A stretch of DNA of 64,000 nt, from the NCBI RefSeq assembly GCF_011927955.1, contig NZ_JAATJN010000001.1:496001-560000 (forward strand), given 5' to 3'. Below are positions 27,410-39,096 of this stretch, piece after piece. The notes beneath the pieces were generated by a model that made no database searches, was not told where the DNA came from, and worked only from the letters and a program-made list of their open reading frames with translations. The translations under genes were made by a program, and so were the position numbers. Within the stretch, counting starts at the first letter, position 1. Each line of letters starts with the position of its first letter. Source of the DNA: Brevibacterium marinum (GTDB lineage Bacteria; Actinomycetota; Actinomycetes; Actinomycetales; Brevibacteriaceae).

Positions 27410-28572
27410 CAGCGTGTGCGCTCGAGGATCGAGGCGAAGTTGGACACGGCGGCTCCGCCCATGTTGAAGACTCCGGCCAGTTCGGGCTCGTGGATCTGGA
27501 TGCCCGGTGAGCGGCCCGTGAGCTGGGCGCCGGCGAGCGCATGCATGGACACGCCGGTGGCGCCGATGGGGTGTCCCTTGGCCTTGAGGCCGCCCGAGGG
27601 ATTGACCGGCAGTGCGCCGTCGACGGCCGTGGTTCCCTCCTCGAGCAGGCGGTGCCCCTGCCCGCGTTCGGCGAGCCCGAAGGCTTCGTATTCGAGGAGC
27701 TCGGCGATGGTGAAGCAGTCGTGGGTCTCGAGCAGGTCGAGATCGTAGATGCCGATGCCTGCGGCGTCGAGGGCCTGGGCCATGGAGCGGCGGGCACCGG
27801 CGAGTTCCAGTGGGTCGCGCTTCGACAGGGGCATGACGTCGTTGGCGTTGCCCATCCCGCGCCAGGTCACCGCCTGTGGGGCCGAGGCCGCGATGTCCTC
27901 GGCGGCCATGACCAGGGCGACGGCCCCGTCGGAGACCAGCGAACAGTCCGTGCGCCGCAGCGGTTCGGCCACGTAGGGATTCTTCTCCGACACCGTGCTG
28001 CAGAACTCGTAGCCGAGGTCCTTCTGCATGTGTGCGAGAGGATTGTGGGAGCCGTTGGCGTGGTTCTTCGCAGCGATTGTCGCGAGGGTTGCCGAGTGGT
28101 CGCCGTAGCGGTTGAAGTACTGGCGGGCGATCTCGCCGAAGACGCCGGCGAAGGACTTGTAGTGCTCTTCCTCTTCCCGGTAGCTGGCGCTGAGGAGGGT
28201 CTCGTTGACGTCATGGCCCGAAGCCTGGGTCATGCGTTCGGCCCCGATGACCAGGGCGGTCCTGTGTCGGCCTGCGGCGATGGAGTCGTGCGCGGCGAAG
28301 ACCGCGGTGGAGCCGGTGGCGCAGGCGTTCTCGTGCCGATGGGCCGGCGTGAGGGCGAGCTCGGGGAACACGACTCCGGGAAGGGCCGCTTCGAACCCCT
28401 GCTTCGACAGACCGTTGTTGTAGACGCCGACGTGGACGACGTCGATGTCTGCCGGGTCGAGCCCCGCCTCGGCGATGGCGTCCCTGGCGACGTCGGCCAT
28501 CATCTCGGGAAGCGGCGAATCGGAGCGCCCGAACCTTCCGTGGGACCAACCGATGATCGCAGGCTTGGGCAT
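27409..28572 (-). CDS. Thiolase-family protein (SCP-x type)
   Basis: A 387-residue thiolase. ATG 28572 is preferred: GGAG lies five bases upstream and the homology starts at once (MPKPAIIGWSHG). The nucleophile Cys is in HENACATGSTA; the C-terminal half has NPSGGLKAKGHPIGATG and ends NMGGAAVSN, typical of SCP-x/lipid-transfer thiolases rather than CxGxG-type beta-ketothiolases. First gene of the leftward operon with the CoA ligase, two SDRs and the TRAP importer. Confidence 0.87.
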   Translation of the reverse strand: MPKPAIIGWSHGRFGRSDSPLPEMMADVARDAIAEAGLDPADIDVVHVGVYNNGLSKQGFEAALPGVVFPELALTPAHRHENACATGSTAVFAAHDSIAAGRHRTALVIGAERMTQASGHDVNETLLSASYREEEEHYKSFAGVFGEIARQYFNRYGDHSATLATIAAKNHANGSHNPLAHMQKDLGYEFCSTVSEKNPYVAEPLRRTDCSLVSDGAVALVMAAEDIAASAPQAVTWRGMGNANDVMPLSKRDPLELAGARRSMAQALDAAGIGIYDLDLLETHDCFTIAELLEYEAFGLAERGQGHRLLEEGTTAVDGALPVNPSGGLKAKGHPIGATGVSMHALAGAQLTGRSPGIQIHEPELAGVFNMGGAAVSNFASILERTR

Positions 28573-28708
28573 GGACACTCCTTCGGGTCCCCCACCGAGG
28601 TGGGACAGTCGACAGCAACTTCTGCTGTCATACTTTCGTCAGTCCCAGTTATCGGTCAATGCGAATCCACCATATGGAACGAGGAGTGGTCCCAGTCAGT
28701 CGCCCAGT

Positions 28709-28776
28709 CGAAACCACGGCGGAGTGCCGAAACGCTTGGGCGTGCACAGTCGTCTCGGGACTCCGGCGTGGTATCG
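28709..28776. repeat. Dispersed palindrome, copy A
   Basis: Arms 28709-28734 and 28751-28776 pair over 26 bp with four mismatches around a 16-nt loop containing GTGCACAGT. The same arms and loop core occur at 62514-62600 in inverted orientation. The copy lies between the thiolase start and the gltS stop. Confidence 0.7.
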
Positions 28777-28799
28777 GTGGCAGCGGAGTGGCCAGCCTC

Positions 28800-30167
28800 T
28801 CACCCCTTCAGGCGCTTCCGTGAACTCGACGGCACCCATAGCCTGAACATCCTGCCGAGGGGTATGAGAGCAACGCAGAAGACCAAGCAGCCCAGGCCAA
28901 CCCACAGATTGCCATACTCCATGACAAGTATCGGAAACAGGGCCGTGACCAGCCCACCGCCGATGAAAGGACTGACGAACGGGCGGCTGAGGGCAAGGCC
29001 CCGATAGCCATTGGACCGCATATTCGGATCTGCCATCCGAAGCAGCAGGAGAGCGGTCGCCACGACTCCTGTCTGGGTGCCGAACTGCACCAGGCCGTTT
29101 TCGAACCAGTCCCGCTTGAAAATCCGAGGAGCGAGATAGAAGAACATGCATAGAGTCAGAACCGCCATTGTCAGCGAGATGACCGTCAATGCAATCCAAT
29201 TCTCAAGAATCACTGGAATCGAAAGACTCGCAACCGCAGATACGACGAGGAAGTCGAGGAACACTGCGGCGATCGCGTCAAGCGTTGGCTTGTCGACGAG
29301 GCGGTAGAGGCGGGTGCGGGAGATGGCCAAATGAACGATGAGTCCGCCGATCATGGCCAGGGGGAACAGCGGCATTCCCGTGATGATCGGGTCGAGCAGA
29401 ACCTTGAATCCGAATCCGATGAGGATCGCCACGAGGATGAGTGAGAAGTGGAAGCCCAGCGTGCTCAGCGACTGCGGACTCAGCCGCGTCTCCATGCGTG
29501 GCTCGCTCCCCTCCTCACCGATCACGTCGGACTCAACCTCGTCTGCCTTATCGTCGAGGTGCCTGAGATGCCCTCGTCGAGCTCCAATGTTGATCAATAT
29601 GGTCCCCATGGAAATGCCGAAGATGAGGCTGATTGTGGCAGCCCCAAGCGCCAGCGAGGAACCGTCCTCCCAACCCAATGCCGACCACGCCTGCTCCATC
29701 CCTGCCGCAGTCCCATGGCCGCCTGACCATGAGGCTTCGAAGATGGTGGAGAACAGCGGATCGGTCCCAGTCCCCTGCTCGAAGACGAGATACAGCAGAA
29801 GACACGGGATGCCCACCTGGGCCGCAGTGCTGAACCACGACATCCAAACGTGCGGCCCAGCGTCCTCAGCGACTTCTCTGAGACGGGGCAATCTCTGACC
29901 GATGAGCATTGGCGCGAAAACCACCGAGATCAGAACTCCGGCCAACCCGCTCCATGTCGCCGAGACCTCATCTGGCACCACGCCCACAATATTGGGACCG
30001 AGTACGAGCCCGATCACGCCACCGACGAGAGAGGCTGGGAGGAATATCCGGCGCAGCAACGGCACCCACATTCGAAAGAGAACACCCAAGATCAGCAACA
30101 TGCCCAATCCCGTCACTGCCACAAGCAGCATTGTGAGACCGTCGCTGTCGAATTCAACGAGTTCCAT
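28800..30167 (-). CDS. gltS: Sodium/glutamate symporter-family protein GltS
   Basis: A 455-residue membrane protein of the ESS/GltS family. It carries the family hallmark WSGGHGTAAGM in the first re-entrant loop and a second-half counterpart around QFGTQTGVVATALLLLRM. A charged cytoplasmic loop (DDKADEVESDVIGEEGSEP) separates the halves. It should import glutamate or a glutamate-like acid with sodium. The gene follows the FAD oxidase by 5 nt, so both act on one pathway. Confidence 0.87.
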   Translation of the reverse strand: MELVEFDSDGLTMLLVAVTGLGMLLILGVLFRMWVPLLRRIFLPASLVGGVIGLVLGPNIVGVVPDEVSATWSGLAGVLISVVFAPMLIGQRLPRLREVAEDAGPHVWMSWFSTAAQVGIPCLLLYLVFEQGTGTDPLFSTIFEASWSGGHGTAAGMEQAWSALGWEDGSSLALGAATISLIFGISMGTILINIGARRGHLRHLDDKADEVESDVIGEEGSEPRMETRLSPQSLSTLGFHFSLILVAILIGFGFKVLLDPIITGMPLFPLAMIGGLIVHLAISRTRLYRLVDKPTLDAIAAVFLDFLVVSAVASLSIPVILENWIALTVISLTMAVLTLCMFFYLAPRIFKRDWFENGLVQFGTQTGVVATALLLLRMADPNMRSNGYRGLALSRPFVSPFIGGGLVTALFPILVMEYGNLWVGLGCLVFCVALIPLGRMFRLWVPSSSRKRLKG

Positions 30168-30172
30168 CTGCT

Positions 30173-31315
30173 TCAGCCCCTCAAACGGTTGATGGCTGTG
30201 TGCTCAAGCTGGCGCGGACGCGTCCCTGTCGCCAGGAATTCGGCGATAAGGGCGGACACGGCAGGAAGCAATGCCCAACCGTGTCCGCTCCATCCGGTTG
30301 CGACGACGACACCCTGAGTACCGGGGATTGTGTCGATGATCGGAAGTTGATCGACTGAACCGGACTCCGCGCGGGAGGTGTCGACTCCGAGCCGAGTCAG
30401 CGACCCGAGACCAGGGAATGTCGCTTCCAGTTCGCGGATGCTTCCATCTACGTTGTCTTCGACTGGTGTGCCCGAACCGGTGAGCGGATCCAACCGCCCC
30501 CGCCACCCCCCGCTGAGCTGGATGACACCCTCGGAATCGACCTTCACCGACAACGTTCGATTGTCGTGTCCGATGAGATACGGACATTGAAACTCGTTCT
30601 CGGGACGAAGCCAGACCGCCTGCGGATATGCCGTCCAGGTCGGAAGTCTGCACCCGAAGTTCTCGGTCGCGAGAGATCCCGCCGAGGCATTGCTGGCAAT
30701 CAGTATCGCCTGACTCGCCCTGATGAGTCCCGAGCGGCCGGCTTCGACACCGTGACAGGCTCCATTGCCCCGATCGAAGATATGCAACACCGGATCATGT
30801 TCGGTGATCTCCGCCCCTTCTCTTCTGGCTGCGGCCGCATAGGCGAGGGTGGTGTCCTGGTGTCCGGCGACACCGTCCAACGGCGCGTACAACGCTCCCC
30901 GAATGGATGTGCTCGTCTGCGGAAGCTTCTCCCGCACATCCTCTGCGGTCCAGAATTCGGTGGGCACCCCCAGCTCATTCTGAGTCGCTCGAATCGCCTC
31001 GGCTGCCACCATGCCTCCGCGCATGCCGACGGATTCCTTCTCGATCAAGTTCAGACCGCCGGTCCGCACATATCCTGTTGGAGCGCCGAGCTCCTCGGCC
31101 AAGGTCGGCCACAGCTGATACGCCTCACTGATCAGGGGAAGTTCACGGATATCACGTCGATTCCCACGAACTCCGCGCTTGCCACCTCCGCCTGACGCTT
31201 CAGTGGCGATCTCACCAGCTTCCAAGACGCGGACACTGTGCCCGTTTTTGGCTAAGTGATAAGCCACAGCGCATCCGTAAGCACCAGCTCCGACAATGAC
31301 GAACTCGTAGACCAT
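30173..31315 (-). CDS. FAD-dependent amine/amino-acid oxidase (DAO family)
   Basis: A 380-residue flavoprotein beginning with a dinucleotide-binding motif (FVIVGAGAYGCAVAYHLAKNG region) and ending with the second FAD motif GVVVATGWSGHGW. The fold matches D-amino acid oxidase/sarcosine oxidase-like proteins. The substrate is a primary or secondary amino acid; pairing with GltS hints at a glutamate derivative (inference). Divergent from rpiR across 103 nt. Confidence 0.83.
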   Translation of the reverse strand: MVYEFVIVGAGAYGCAVAYHLAKNGHSVRVLEAGEIATEASGGGGKRGVRGNRRDIRELPLISEAYQLWPTLAEELGAPTGYVRTGGLNLIEKESVGMRGGMVAAEAIRATQNELGVPTEFWTAEDVREKLPQTSTSIRGALYAPLDGVAGHQDTTLAYAAAARREGAEITEHDPVLHIFDRGNGACHGVEAGRSGLIRASQAILIASNASAGSLATENFGCRLPTWTAYPQAVWLRPENEFQCPYLIGHDNRTLSVKVDSEGVIQLSGGWRGRLDPLTGSGTPVEDNVDGSIRELEATFPGLGSLTRLGVDTSRAESGSVDQLPIIDTIPGTQGVVVATGWSGHGWALLPAVSALIAEFLATGTRPRQLEHTAINRLRG

Positions 31316-31358
31316 GAGGTCAGCTCCCTTTGAAAGATGAGGTTCAGATCACATTGAG

Positions 31359-31403
31359 TGTAGAAATTCCTTCACTAATTGTCAACGAGAAGATTTTCCT
31401 ACA
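31359..31403. promoter_or_regulatory. Possible RpiR operator in divergent promoter
   Basis: TGTAGAAAT (31359-31367) and ATTTTCCTACA (31393-31403) form an imperfect inverted repeat across an AT-rich stretch, unusual in this GC-rich window, between rpiR and the oxidase gene. Confidence 0.4.
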
Positions 31404-31418
31404 TGACAGAATGGGGTC

Positions 31419-32291
31419 GTGACCTCTAAAGAGATGCCTGGCGATGCACGCCATGAGCCGTTGAGCCCGAGCGAGGAGAGAGTTGCCGATTTCGCACAAC
31501 GCGACCCACTGCGTTTTGCCACGATTACGGCAGCCGAGATCGCTGACCAGACGATGACAAGCGACGCCACCGTCGCCAGGGCAGCTCGGAAGCTCGGACA
31601 CGCCGGAATCCGAGAGTGGAAACGCCTCTGCGCCGAAAGCGTCGATCGAGCGATCGGTCTCGATTCCAACCTACGATCTCAGCTCTCGCGTTTGCCCGAA
31701 CGAGACGAAGAGGGCGGACAGGCCATAGCGATCAAGCGGATCCTTTCGGCAACCGCACGATCCTTGGTGGATCTCGGGGACCAGCTCGACACGGACAGCT
31801 TCGCCGAGGTTGTCAGAACTATCTCAGCAGCCGGAAACGTAACGACCTTCGGCCTGGGCACCGGTTTTCATGCAGCCGAATACATGAGCCTCAGCCTCGA
31901 ACGCACCGGTATACGCTCTCAAGCAATGACCGGAAGTGGCCACATGCTCGCTGATGTGTTTCCTCGCCTACGCCACGACGACGTCAGTGTCGTCGTCGCT
32001 CCTCGACTACTGACCCCCGATGTTCTTTGGCATGTGGAAGAATCTCTCAAGCGATGCCATGCGACTGTACTGGTCTCGTCGGCAGCTCCACCACATGACC
32101 TCGCGAAAGACTTACTGCACCTCTCGTTGCCCAGCGGAGAGGATGCATCGATGAATCGGATGATCTGCACCTTCGCTCTGATCGACGTGCTCGCCTATGA
32201 GCTCGCCCGACTTGCTCCAACTCGGGCAGTCGAGCGAAGCGCCGAAGTCCAGAAGATCCGCAACCGGGTGAACAGGTCACACCGGAAATAG
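31419..32291 (+). CDS. RpiR/MurR-family regulator with SIS domain
   Basis: A 290-residue regulator starting at GTG 31419. The N-terminal HTH_6 domain (LSPSEERVADFAQRDPLRFA ... TSDATVARAARKLG) precedes a SIS domain (NVTTFGLGTGFHAAEYMSL, VVVAPRLLTPDVLWHVEE). SIS domains normally bind phosphosugars, but some RpiR proteins control amino-acid or polyamine genes. Divergent orientation suggests it controls the oxidase-gltS pair. Confidence 0.85.
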   Translation: MTSKEMPGDARHEPLSPSEERVADFAQRDPLRFATITAAEIADQTMTSDATVARAARKLGHAGIREWKRLCAESVDRAIGLDSNLRSQLSRLPERDEEGGQAIAIKRILSATARSLVDLGDQLDTDSFAEVVRTISAAGNVTTFGLGTGFHAAEYMSLSLERTGIRSQAMTGSGHMLADVFPRLRHDDVSVVVAPRLLTPDVLWHVEESLKRCHATVLVSSAAPPHDLAKDLLHLSLPSGEDASMNRMICTFALIDVLAYELARLAPTRAVERSAEVQKIRNRVNRSHRK

Positions 32292-32348
32292 CAGCCAATG
32301 TTGACTGAATAAGCCAACCCCGCCCCTATCGCGGTGAGTCCTGTCCCT

Positions 32349-32374
32349 AGAGTTCACGACAAGAGTTCACGACG
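32349..32374. repeat. 13-bp tandem duplication
   Basis: AGAGTTCACGAC occurs at 32349-32360 and 32362-32373, directly before the stem-loop at 32375-32437. Confidence 0.8.
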
Positions 32375-32437
32375 AAACTCGGGTGTTCTGCCGAGGATCG
32401 TGAGGGCACATCCCCCATCGGCAGAACACCCGAGTTT
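32375..32437. terminator. Long perfect stem-loop at convergent gene end
   Basis: Arms 32375-32394 and 32418-32437 are perfectly complementary over 20 bp around a 23-nt loop. It sits between the rpiR stop and the dimethylglycine oxidase stop and could end transcription from both sides. There is no U-tract. Confidence 0.65.
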
Positions 32438-32457
32438 TGCAAGCAACCTCCAGCCTC

Positions 32458-35109
<2,652 letters not shown>

Positions 35110-36672
35110 TCAGGCGTCGATGACCAGGTCGCTCAACGCGGTCGAGCAGCAGGGCAGGAACTTCCCGGCGTCGATCTCCCGTGCGCGGATGCCGCCCTGA
35201 TGGTTCATGTCGACGTCGCCGTCGAGCTTGACGACCTTGCAGGACCCGCACATGCCCTCCTGGCAGTTCGCGCCGATCTTCACTCCCGCACGGCGGGCGG
35301 CGTCGAGGACGAAGTCGTCCGAGGCGACCCGAACGTTGAGTCCGGTGCGCACGAACGCCATCGTGTGCTCGCCCTCGCCCACAGTAGCGAAGTTGGCCGG
35401 GTCGACGACCGCGGTTTCGTTATCCGACTCCGTCGCCGAGGTGACCGTCTCCCCCGCCGAGGCGGCCGCTGAGTCGATCTCGCTCCCGGCACCCACCTCG
35501 GCGTCCGAGCCGACACCTTCGACGATCACTTCGACTTCCGGTTCGACCGGAACCTCGGCCAGGGCGTCGACTGCTTCGACCGGGACGCCCGTGGCTTCGA
35601 CGGGTCCCTCGGCGGTGTACTCGGGTTCGTACATCTCCAGGGCGGGCGGCTGCTGCTCGTAGTACTCCTCGGTCGAGGAGGCGATCTCCTCGGCGATCTC
35701 CCCGGCCAGCGCGACCTCCTCGGCGTATTCGGCGCGGGTCGCACGGTCGCCGGAGAAGAACTCCATGAACACCGAGGTGTCGTCGACGCCGACCTCTCGC
35801 AGGCAGTCGGTCGCGGTGTTGAGGTATCCCTCGGGGCCGCACGCGAAGACTTGGCGCCCGTTGGCGTCGGGGACGATCTCCTCGAGGAGCGCGGTGGAGA
35901 GTCTGCCTGCTCTCCCGGTCCAGGCAGGCGCGGTGCGGGGCGAGGCCTCCCCCGATTCCCGGTCACCCGGTTCCCCGTCCGCCTGTTCCCGGTCCGCCTG
36001 CGCTCGGTCTCCCAGCGTGTAGACGACCTCGATCCGGAAGTCGGCTCGGGCCAGGAAGTCCAGCTCCTCACTGAACGCGAAGCGGTCCGGCGCGGAGCCG
36101 TGATAGAGGAGGACGACGTCGGCCTGCCCCGGCAGGGAGTGGATCGTGCGCACCATCGACATGAGTGGGGTGATGCCCGCCCCGGCACCGAGCAGGAGGT
36201 AGCGGGCTCGACGGTCGTAGTCGGCGAGGTGGAACGCCCCCACCGGGCCCAGCATCTCGAGCACCGTGCCCGGCCTGATGGAATCATGCGCCCAGGTCGA
36301 GACGAGTCCCTTCGGGTCGCGTTTGATCGTGATGGAGAACGTCCACGGCTCCGTCGGCGCACTCGAGATCGAGTAGCTCCTCGACACCGGCTCGGCATTC
36401 TCCCCGTGCACGGGGAAGTCGATGTTGATGTACTGACCCGACCGGAACGCGAGCGGGGCGCCGTCCATCCTGCGGAAGACGAAGACCATCATGTCACCCG
36501 CCTCGGGGATGGTCTCGACGCATTCGGCAGTGAATTCCTGCGGATGCCAGGGTCCCAGCGCCGAGGCGGCACCGGCGGGTCCGACACCAGAGCTCAGCAC
36601 CCGGTTCCATGGCATTTCGAGGCCCCGGACCCGCTGTGCCAGCGGAGTCTTCGGGTCATCGCCGCGCTTCAT
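35110..36672 (-). CDS. gbcB: Glycine betaine monooxygenase reductase subunit
   Basis: A 520-residue electron-transfer protein starting at ATG 36672, overlapping the gbcA stop (ATGA). N-terminal FAD/NAD(H) ferredoxin reductase: RSYSISSAP binds flavin, LLLGAGAGITPLMSM binds nicotinamide, and CGPEGYL closes the domain. The C-terminal plant-type 2Fe-2S ferredoxin has CQEGMCGSC plus a distal Cys in LPCCST. Between them lies an acidic Glu/Val/Ala/Pro-rich linker of more than 100 residues, much longer than in typical GbcB. It passes electrons to the Rieske subunit. Confidence 0.88.
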   Translation of the reverse strand: MKRGDDPKTPLAQRVRGLEMPWNRVLSSGVGPAGAASALGPWHPQEFTAECVETIPEAGDMMVFVFRRMDGAPLAFRSGQYINIDFPVHGENAEPVSRSYSISSAPTEPWTFSITIKRDPKGLVSTWAHDSIRPGTVLEMLGPVGAFHLADYDRRARYLLLGAGAGITPLMSMVRTIHSLPGQADVVLLYHGSAPDRFAFSEELDFLARADFRIEVVYTLGDRAQADREQADGEPGDRESGEASPRTAPAWTGRAGRLSTALLEEIVPDANGRQVFACGPEGYLNTATDCLREVGVDDTSVFMEFFSGDRATRAEYAEEVALAGEIAEEIASSTEEYYEQQPPALEMYEPEYTAEGPVEATGVPVEAVDALAEVPVEPEVEVIVEGVGSDAEVGAGSEIDSAAASAGETVTSATESDNETAVVDPANFATVGEGEHTMAFVRTGLNVRVASDDFVLDAARRAGVKIGANCQEGMCGSCKVVKLDGDVDMNHQGGIRAREIDAGKFLPCCSTALSDLVIDA

Positions 36673-37973
36673 CCCACGTGCTCCCGCATCCGCTGGACGT
36701 ACCAGTTGATGAAGGCCTCGACCTGGTATTCGCTCTTCATATAGGGCCCCTGCTCGTAGAAGGGACTCGTCGCTCCCTTTTGGCAGAGTTCGACGAAGTC
36801 CTTGTCCTGCAGATTCGTCTGCTTCCACGTGTGTGTCAGCGTCTCGAGGTCGTAGTCGACGCCTTCGACGGCATCGTCGGCGACGAGCCAGGTGGTCCGG
36901 ACCTGAGTCTGGTGCGCGTTGATCGGGAGCACCGTGAAGGTCACGACATGGTCGCCGAGGAGATGGAACCAGCTGTTGGGCTGCAGATGCATCGAACAGC
37001 GACCCAAGCGGAAATCGGGAAGATCGCCGAGGAGCTTCTTCGACAGGCGCCTGCCATCGGCCGAGAACGACTCCCCCTGCCTGTCGAGGGATTCGCGTGA
37101 GATCCTGATCCCCGCGATGCGGGTGTCGAGTTCCTCGACGACTTCGTAGGGCAGCCCGTAGCGTCGGCACCGGTATTCCAGCGAAGCCTGGGCCTGCTGG
37201 TTGCGGTCCCAGACGTCCGCGAGATGGCGTGGGATCGTCTCATCGCTCAGGCCCCACGTCGGGAACAGGGCGCAGGCCAGCTCCGGGTGACCGTCGCAGT
37301 GGTAGCACTCACGGTTGTTCTCCATCACGAGTTTCCAGTTGGCTTCCTCGATGATGTTCTGCTGGTAGGCGACCTTGGTCTTCGCGAGTTCGTGCGGTGC
37401 GACGTAGGGAGCGAAGATCGCCGCCGTATCGTCGAAGTCGGTCGGGGGCTCGTCCGCCAGGCAGAGGAAGACGAGGCCGGCGACGATCTTCCCGTGCGCC
37501 TGTTTGAGCGAGTAACAGGCCTTGTCGAATTCCATCTCCCCCGGCGCCGAGGCGTGGATGAGCTGCCCATCGGGCGAGTACGTCCACGAGTGGTATCCGC
37601 AGACCAGGTTGCCCGTGGTGCCGCTGGCCTCGGTGAGGACGCGGGCACCGCGGTGGCGGCACACGTTGTGGAGGACGTTGACGCCTCCGTCGTCGGTGCG
37701 CAGGACGAGCAGGGAGTACGGGCCGTAGTCGAGGGTGACGTAGTCCCCGGGCTCCGGGATCTCCGCGACGCTGCAGGCGAAGACCCAGTTCTGACCGAAG
37801 ATGGCCTGCATATCGAGGTTGAAGAGATGGTCATCGGTGTAGAACGGAGCCTCGAGGGAGAAGCCGGTGCGTCGCGTGTCGAGCAGTCGGCGGATCTCAT
37901 CGAGCCTGTCTTCGCTGAAGCCGGCGGGGAAGCCCCTCTTCGTCGGCGCCAGATTCACTGCGGTCAATTCCAT
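36669..37973 (-). CDS. gbcA: Glycine betaine monooxygenase, Rieske oxygenase subunit
   Basis: A 434-residue Rieske non-heme iron oxygenase. The 2Fe-2S ligands are in CRHRG and CGYHSW; the mononuclear-iron site is in NNRECYHCDGHPEL. With GbcB it would demethylate glycine betaine to dimethylglycine, releasing formaldehyde. The link to betaine rather than stachydrine or carnitine rests on the downstream dimethylglycine oxidase. First gene of the operon, divergent from a LysR regulator. Confidence 0.87.
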   Translation of the reverse strand: MELTAVNLAPTKRGFPAGFSEDRLDEIRRLLDTRRTGFSLEAPFYTDDHLFNLDMQAIFGQNWVFACSVAEIPEPGDYVTLDYGPYSLLVLRTDDGGVNVLHNVCRHRGARVLTEASGTTGNLVCGYHSWTYSPDGQLIHASAPGEMEFDKACYSLKQAHGKIVAGLVFLCLADEPPTDFDDTAAIFAPYVAPHELAKTKVAYQQNIIEEANWKLVMENNRECYHCDGHPELACALFPTWGLSDETIPRHLADVWDRNQQAQASLEYRCRRYGLPYEVVEELDTRIAGIRISRESLDRQGESFSADGRRLSKKLLGDLPDFRLGRCSMHLQPNSWFHLLGDHVVTFTVLPINAHQTQVRTTWLVADDAVEGVDYDLETLTHTWKQTNLQDKDFVELCQKGATSPFYEQGPYMKSEYQVEAFINWYVQRMREHVG

Positions 37974-38140
37974 CTCCCTTGATGTCTGCTGCGTTGTCGC
38001 CTGCCGGTGCGGACGCCCTCGGCTCTCAACCGGTGCTCAGCGCCTCGATCCGTGCTGTCACAGCCACATTAGCGAGAACAACACTGCAGAAAAAGCGCGA
38101 GATTTCGGCGGGATCTGTGCGGAATCTACGTATGATCAAG

Positions 38141-38154
38141 GGCACAATAGTGCC
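38141..38154. promoter_or_regulatory. Palindrome abutting lysR start
   Basis: GGCAC-AATA-GTGCC is a perfect inverted repeat that ends at the base before ATG 38155, leaving no room for a Shine-Dalgarno sequence. It may be an autoregulatory site, and the gene may be read leaderless. Confidence 0.45.
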
Positions 38155-39096
38155 ATGATCGATCCGCGTCTCATCACGCTTCGGACCTTCGCCGCCTGCG
38201 GCACCGTCGCCGCCACGGCCGAGCTCACTGGCTACTCCCCTTCGGCCGTATCCGGGCAGCTGCGCGAACTCCAGCACTCATTGGGCATGACCCTCCTCGT
38301 CAAGGACGGAAGGGGACTGCGGCTGACCTCGAGCGGACGGTATCTGGTGCGTCGCACGGACGCTCTCATGGCCGAGTGGGAGGACATTCGCGCCTCGTCG
38401 CTGACCGCGGGCGATCAGGCTCCGTCCCAGTTCGGCATCGGGGGATTCTCCACGGCTTCGTCGAACCTCCTCGCACCGCTGGCCGCGAAGCTGCGCGGCG
38501 CCCACACCGACGTCGGCGTCCACGTCATCGAAGCGAGTCCCTCTCGCTGCTTCGAGCTCCTCGTCGCCGAACGCATCGATCTGGCCGTGGTCGTCGCGAT
38601 GCAGGGTGAGGTCCAGGTCGAGGAGGATCCGCGCTTCGAGAAGATCGATCTGCTCGACGATCCGCTCGACGTCATGGTTCCCTCCGACCACGAGCTGGCC
38701 GAACGGGATTCGGTCTCGCTCGCCGAGCTCGCCGGTGAGGAATGGATCAGCGCCGGGCCGGGCTCGCCCTATCACGCTCTCTTCGTCGCGGCCTTCACCG
38801 CCGCCGGCGTCACCCCGACCGTCTCGCACGAGACCATCGAGTGGGAGACCTCGGCGGCGCTTGTCGGCGCCGGTGTCGGGGTCAGCCTCATCCCCCGCCT
38901 GGCGAGCTCGCTGGGCGAGGCCAATGCCACCCGGGTCAGACTGAGCGGCTCCGGGCGTCTGAGCCGGAAGATCATCGCCGCGGTCCGGGCCGGCAGCAGC
39001 GAATCGCCGCTCATCCGGGAATCCCTTGCGCACCTGCATACGACGGCACGGCACATTCTGTCGACCCGCCTCGGAGAGGCTCCGACGGCTGGGTGA
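38155..39096 (+). CDS. LysR-family regulator (probable regulator of betaine catabolism)
   Basis: A 313-residue LysR protein. ATG 38155 is chosen because the HTH homology begins there (MIDPRLITLRTFAACGTVAA, then YSPSAVSGQLRELQHSLGM). The C-terminal effector domain has HVIEASPSRCFELLVAERID and the GAGVGVSLIPR motif. It is divergent from gbcA with 181 nt between starts and is the natural candidate to control the operon; the effector is unknown. Confidence 0.86.
   Translation: MIDPRLITLRTFAACGTVAATAELTGYSPSAVSGQLRELQHSLGMTLLVKDGRGLRLTSSGRYLVRRTDALMAEWEDIRASSLTAGDQAPSQFGIGGFSTASSNLLAPLAAKLRGAHTDVGVHVIEASPSRCFELLVAERIDLAVVVAMQGEVQVEEDPRFEKIDLLDDPLDVMVPSDHELAERDSVSLAELAGEEWISAGPGSPYHALFVAAFTAAGVTPTVSHETIEWETSAALVGAGVGVSLIPRLASSLGEANATRVRLSGSGRLSRKIIAAVRAGSSESPLIRESLAHLHTTARHILSTRLGEAPTAG

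Noticed and set aside
36669..37973. Aromatic ring-hydroxylating dioxygenase for an aromatic substrate
   Set aside because: No beta subunit; reductase-ferredoxin fusion and dimethylglycine oxidase in the operon point to betaine demethylation.
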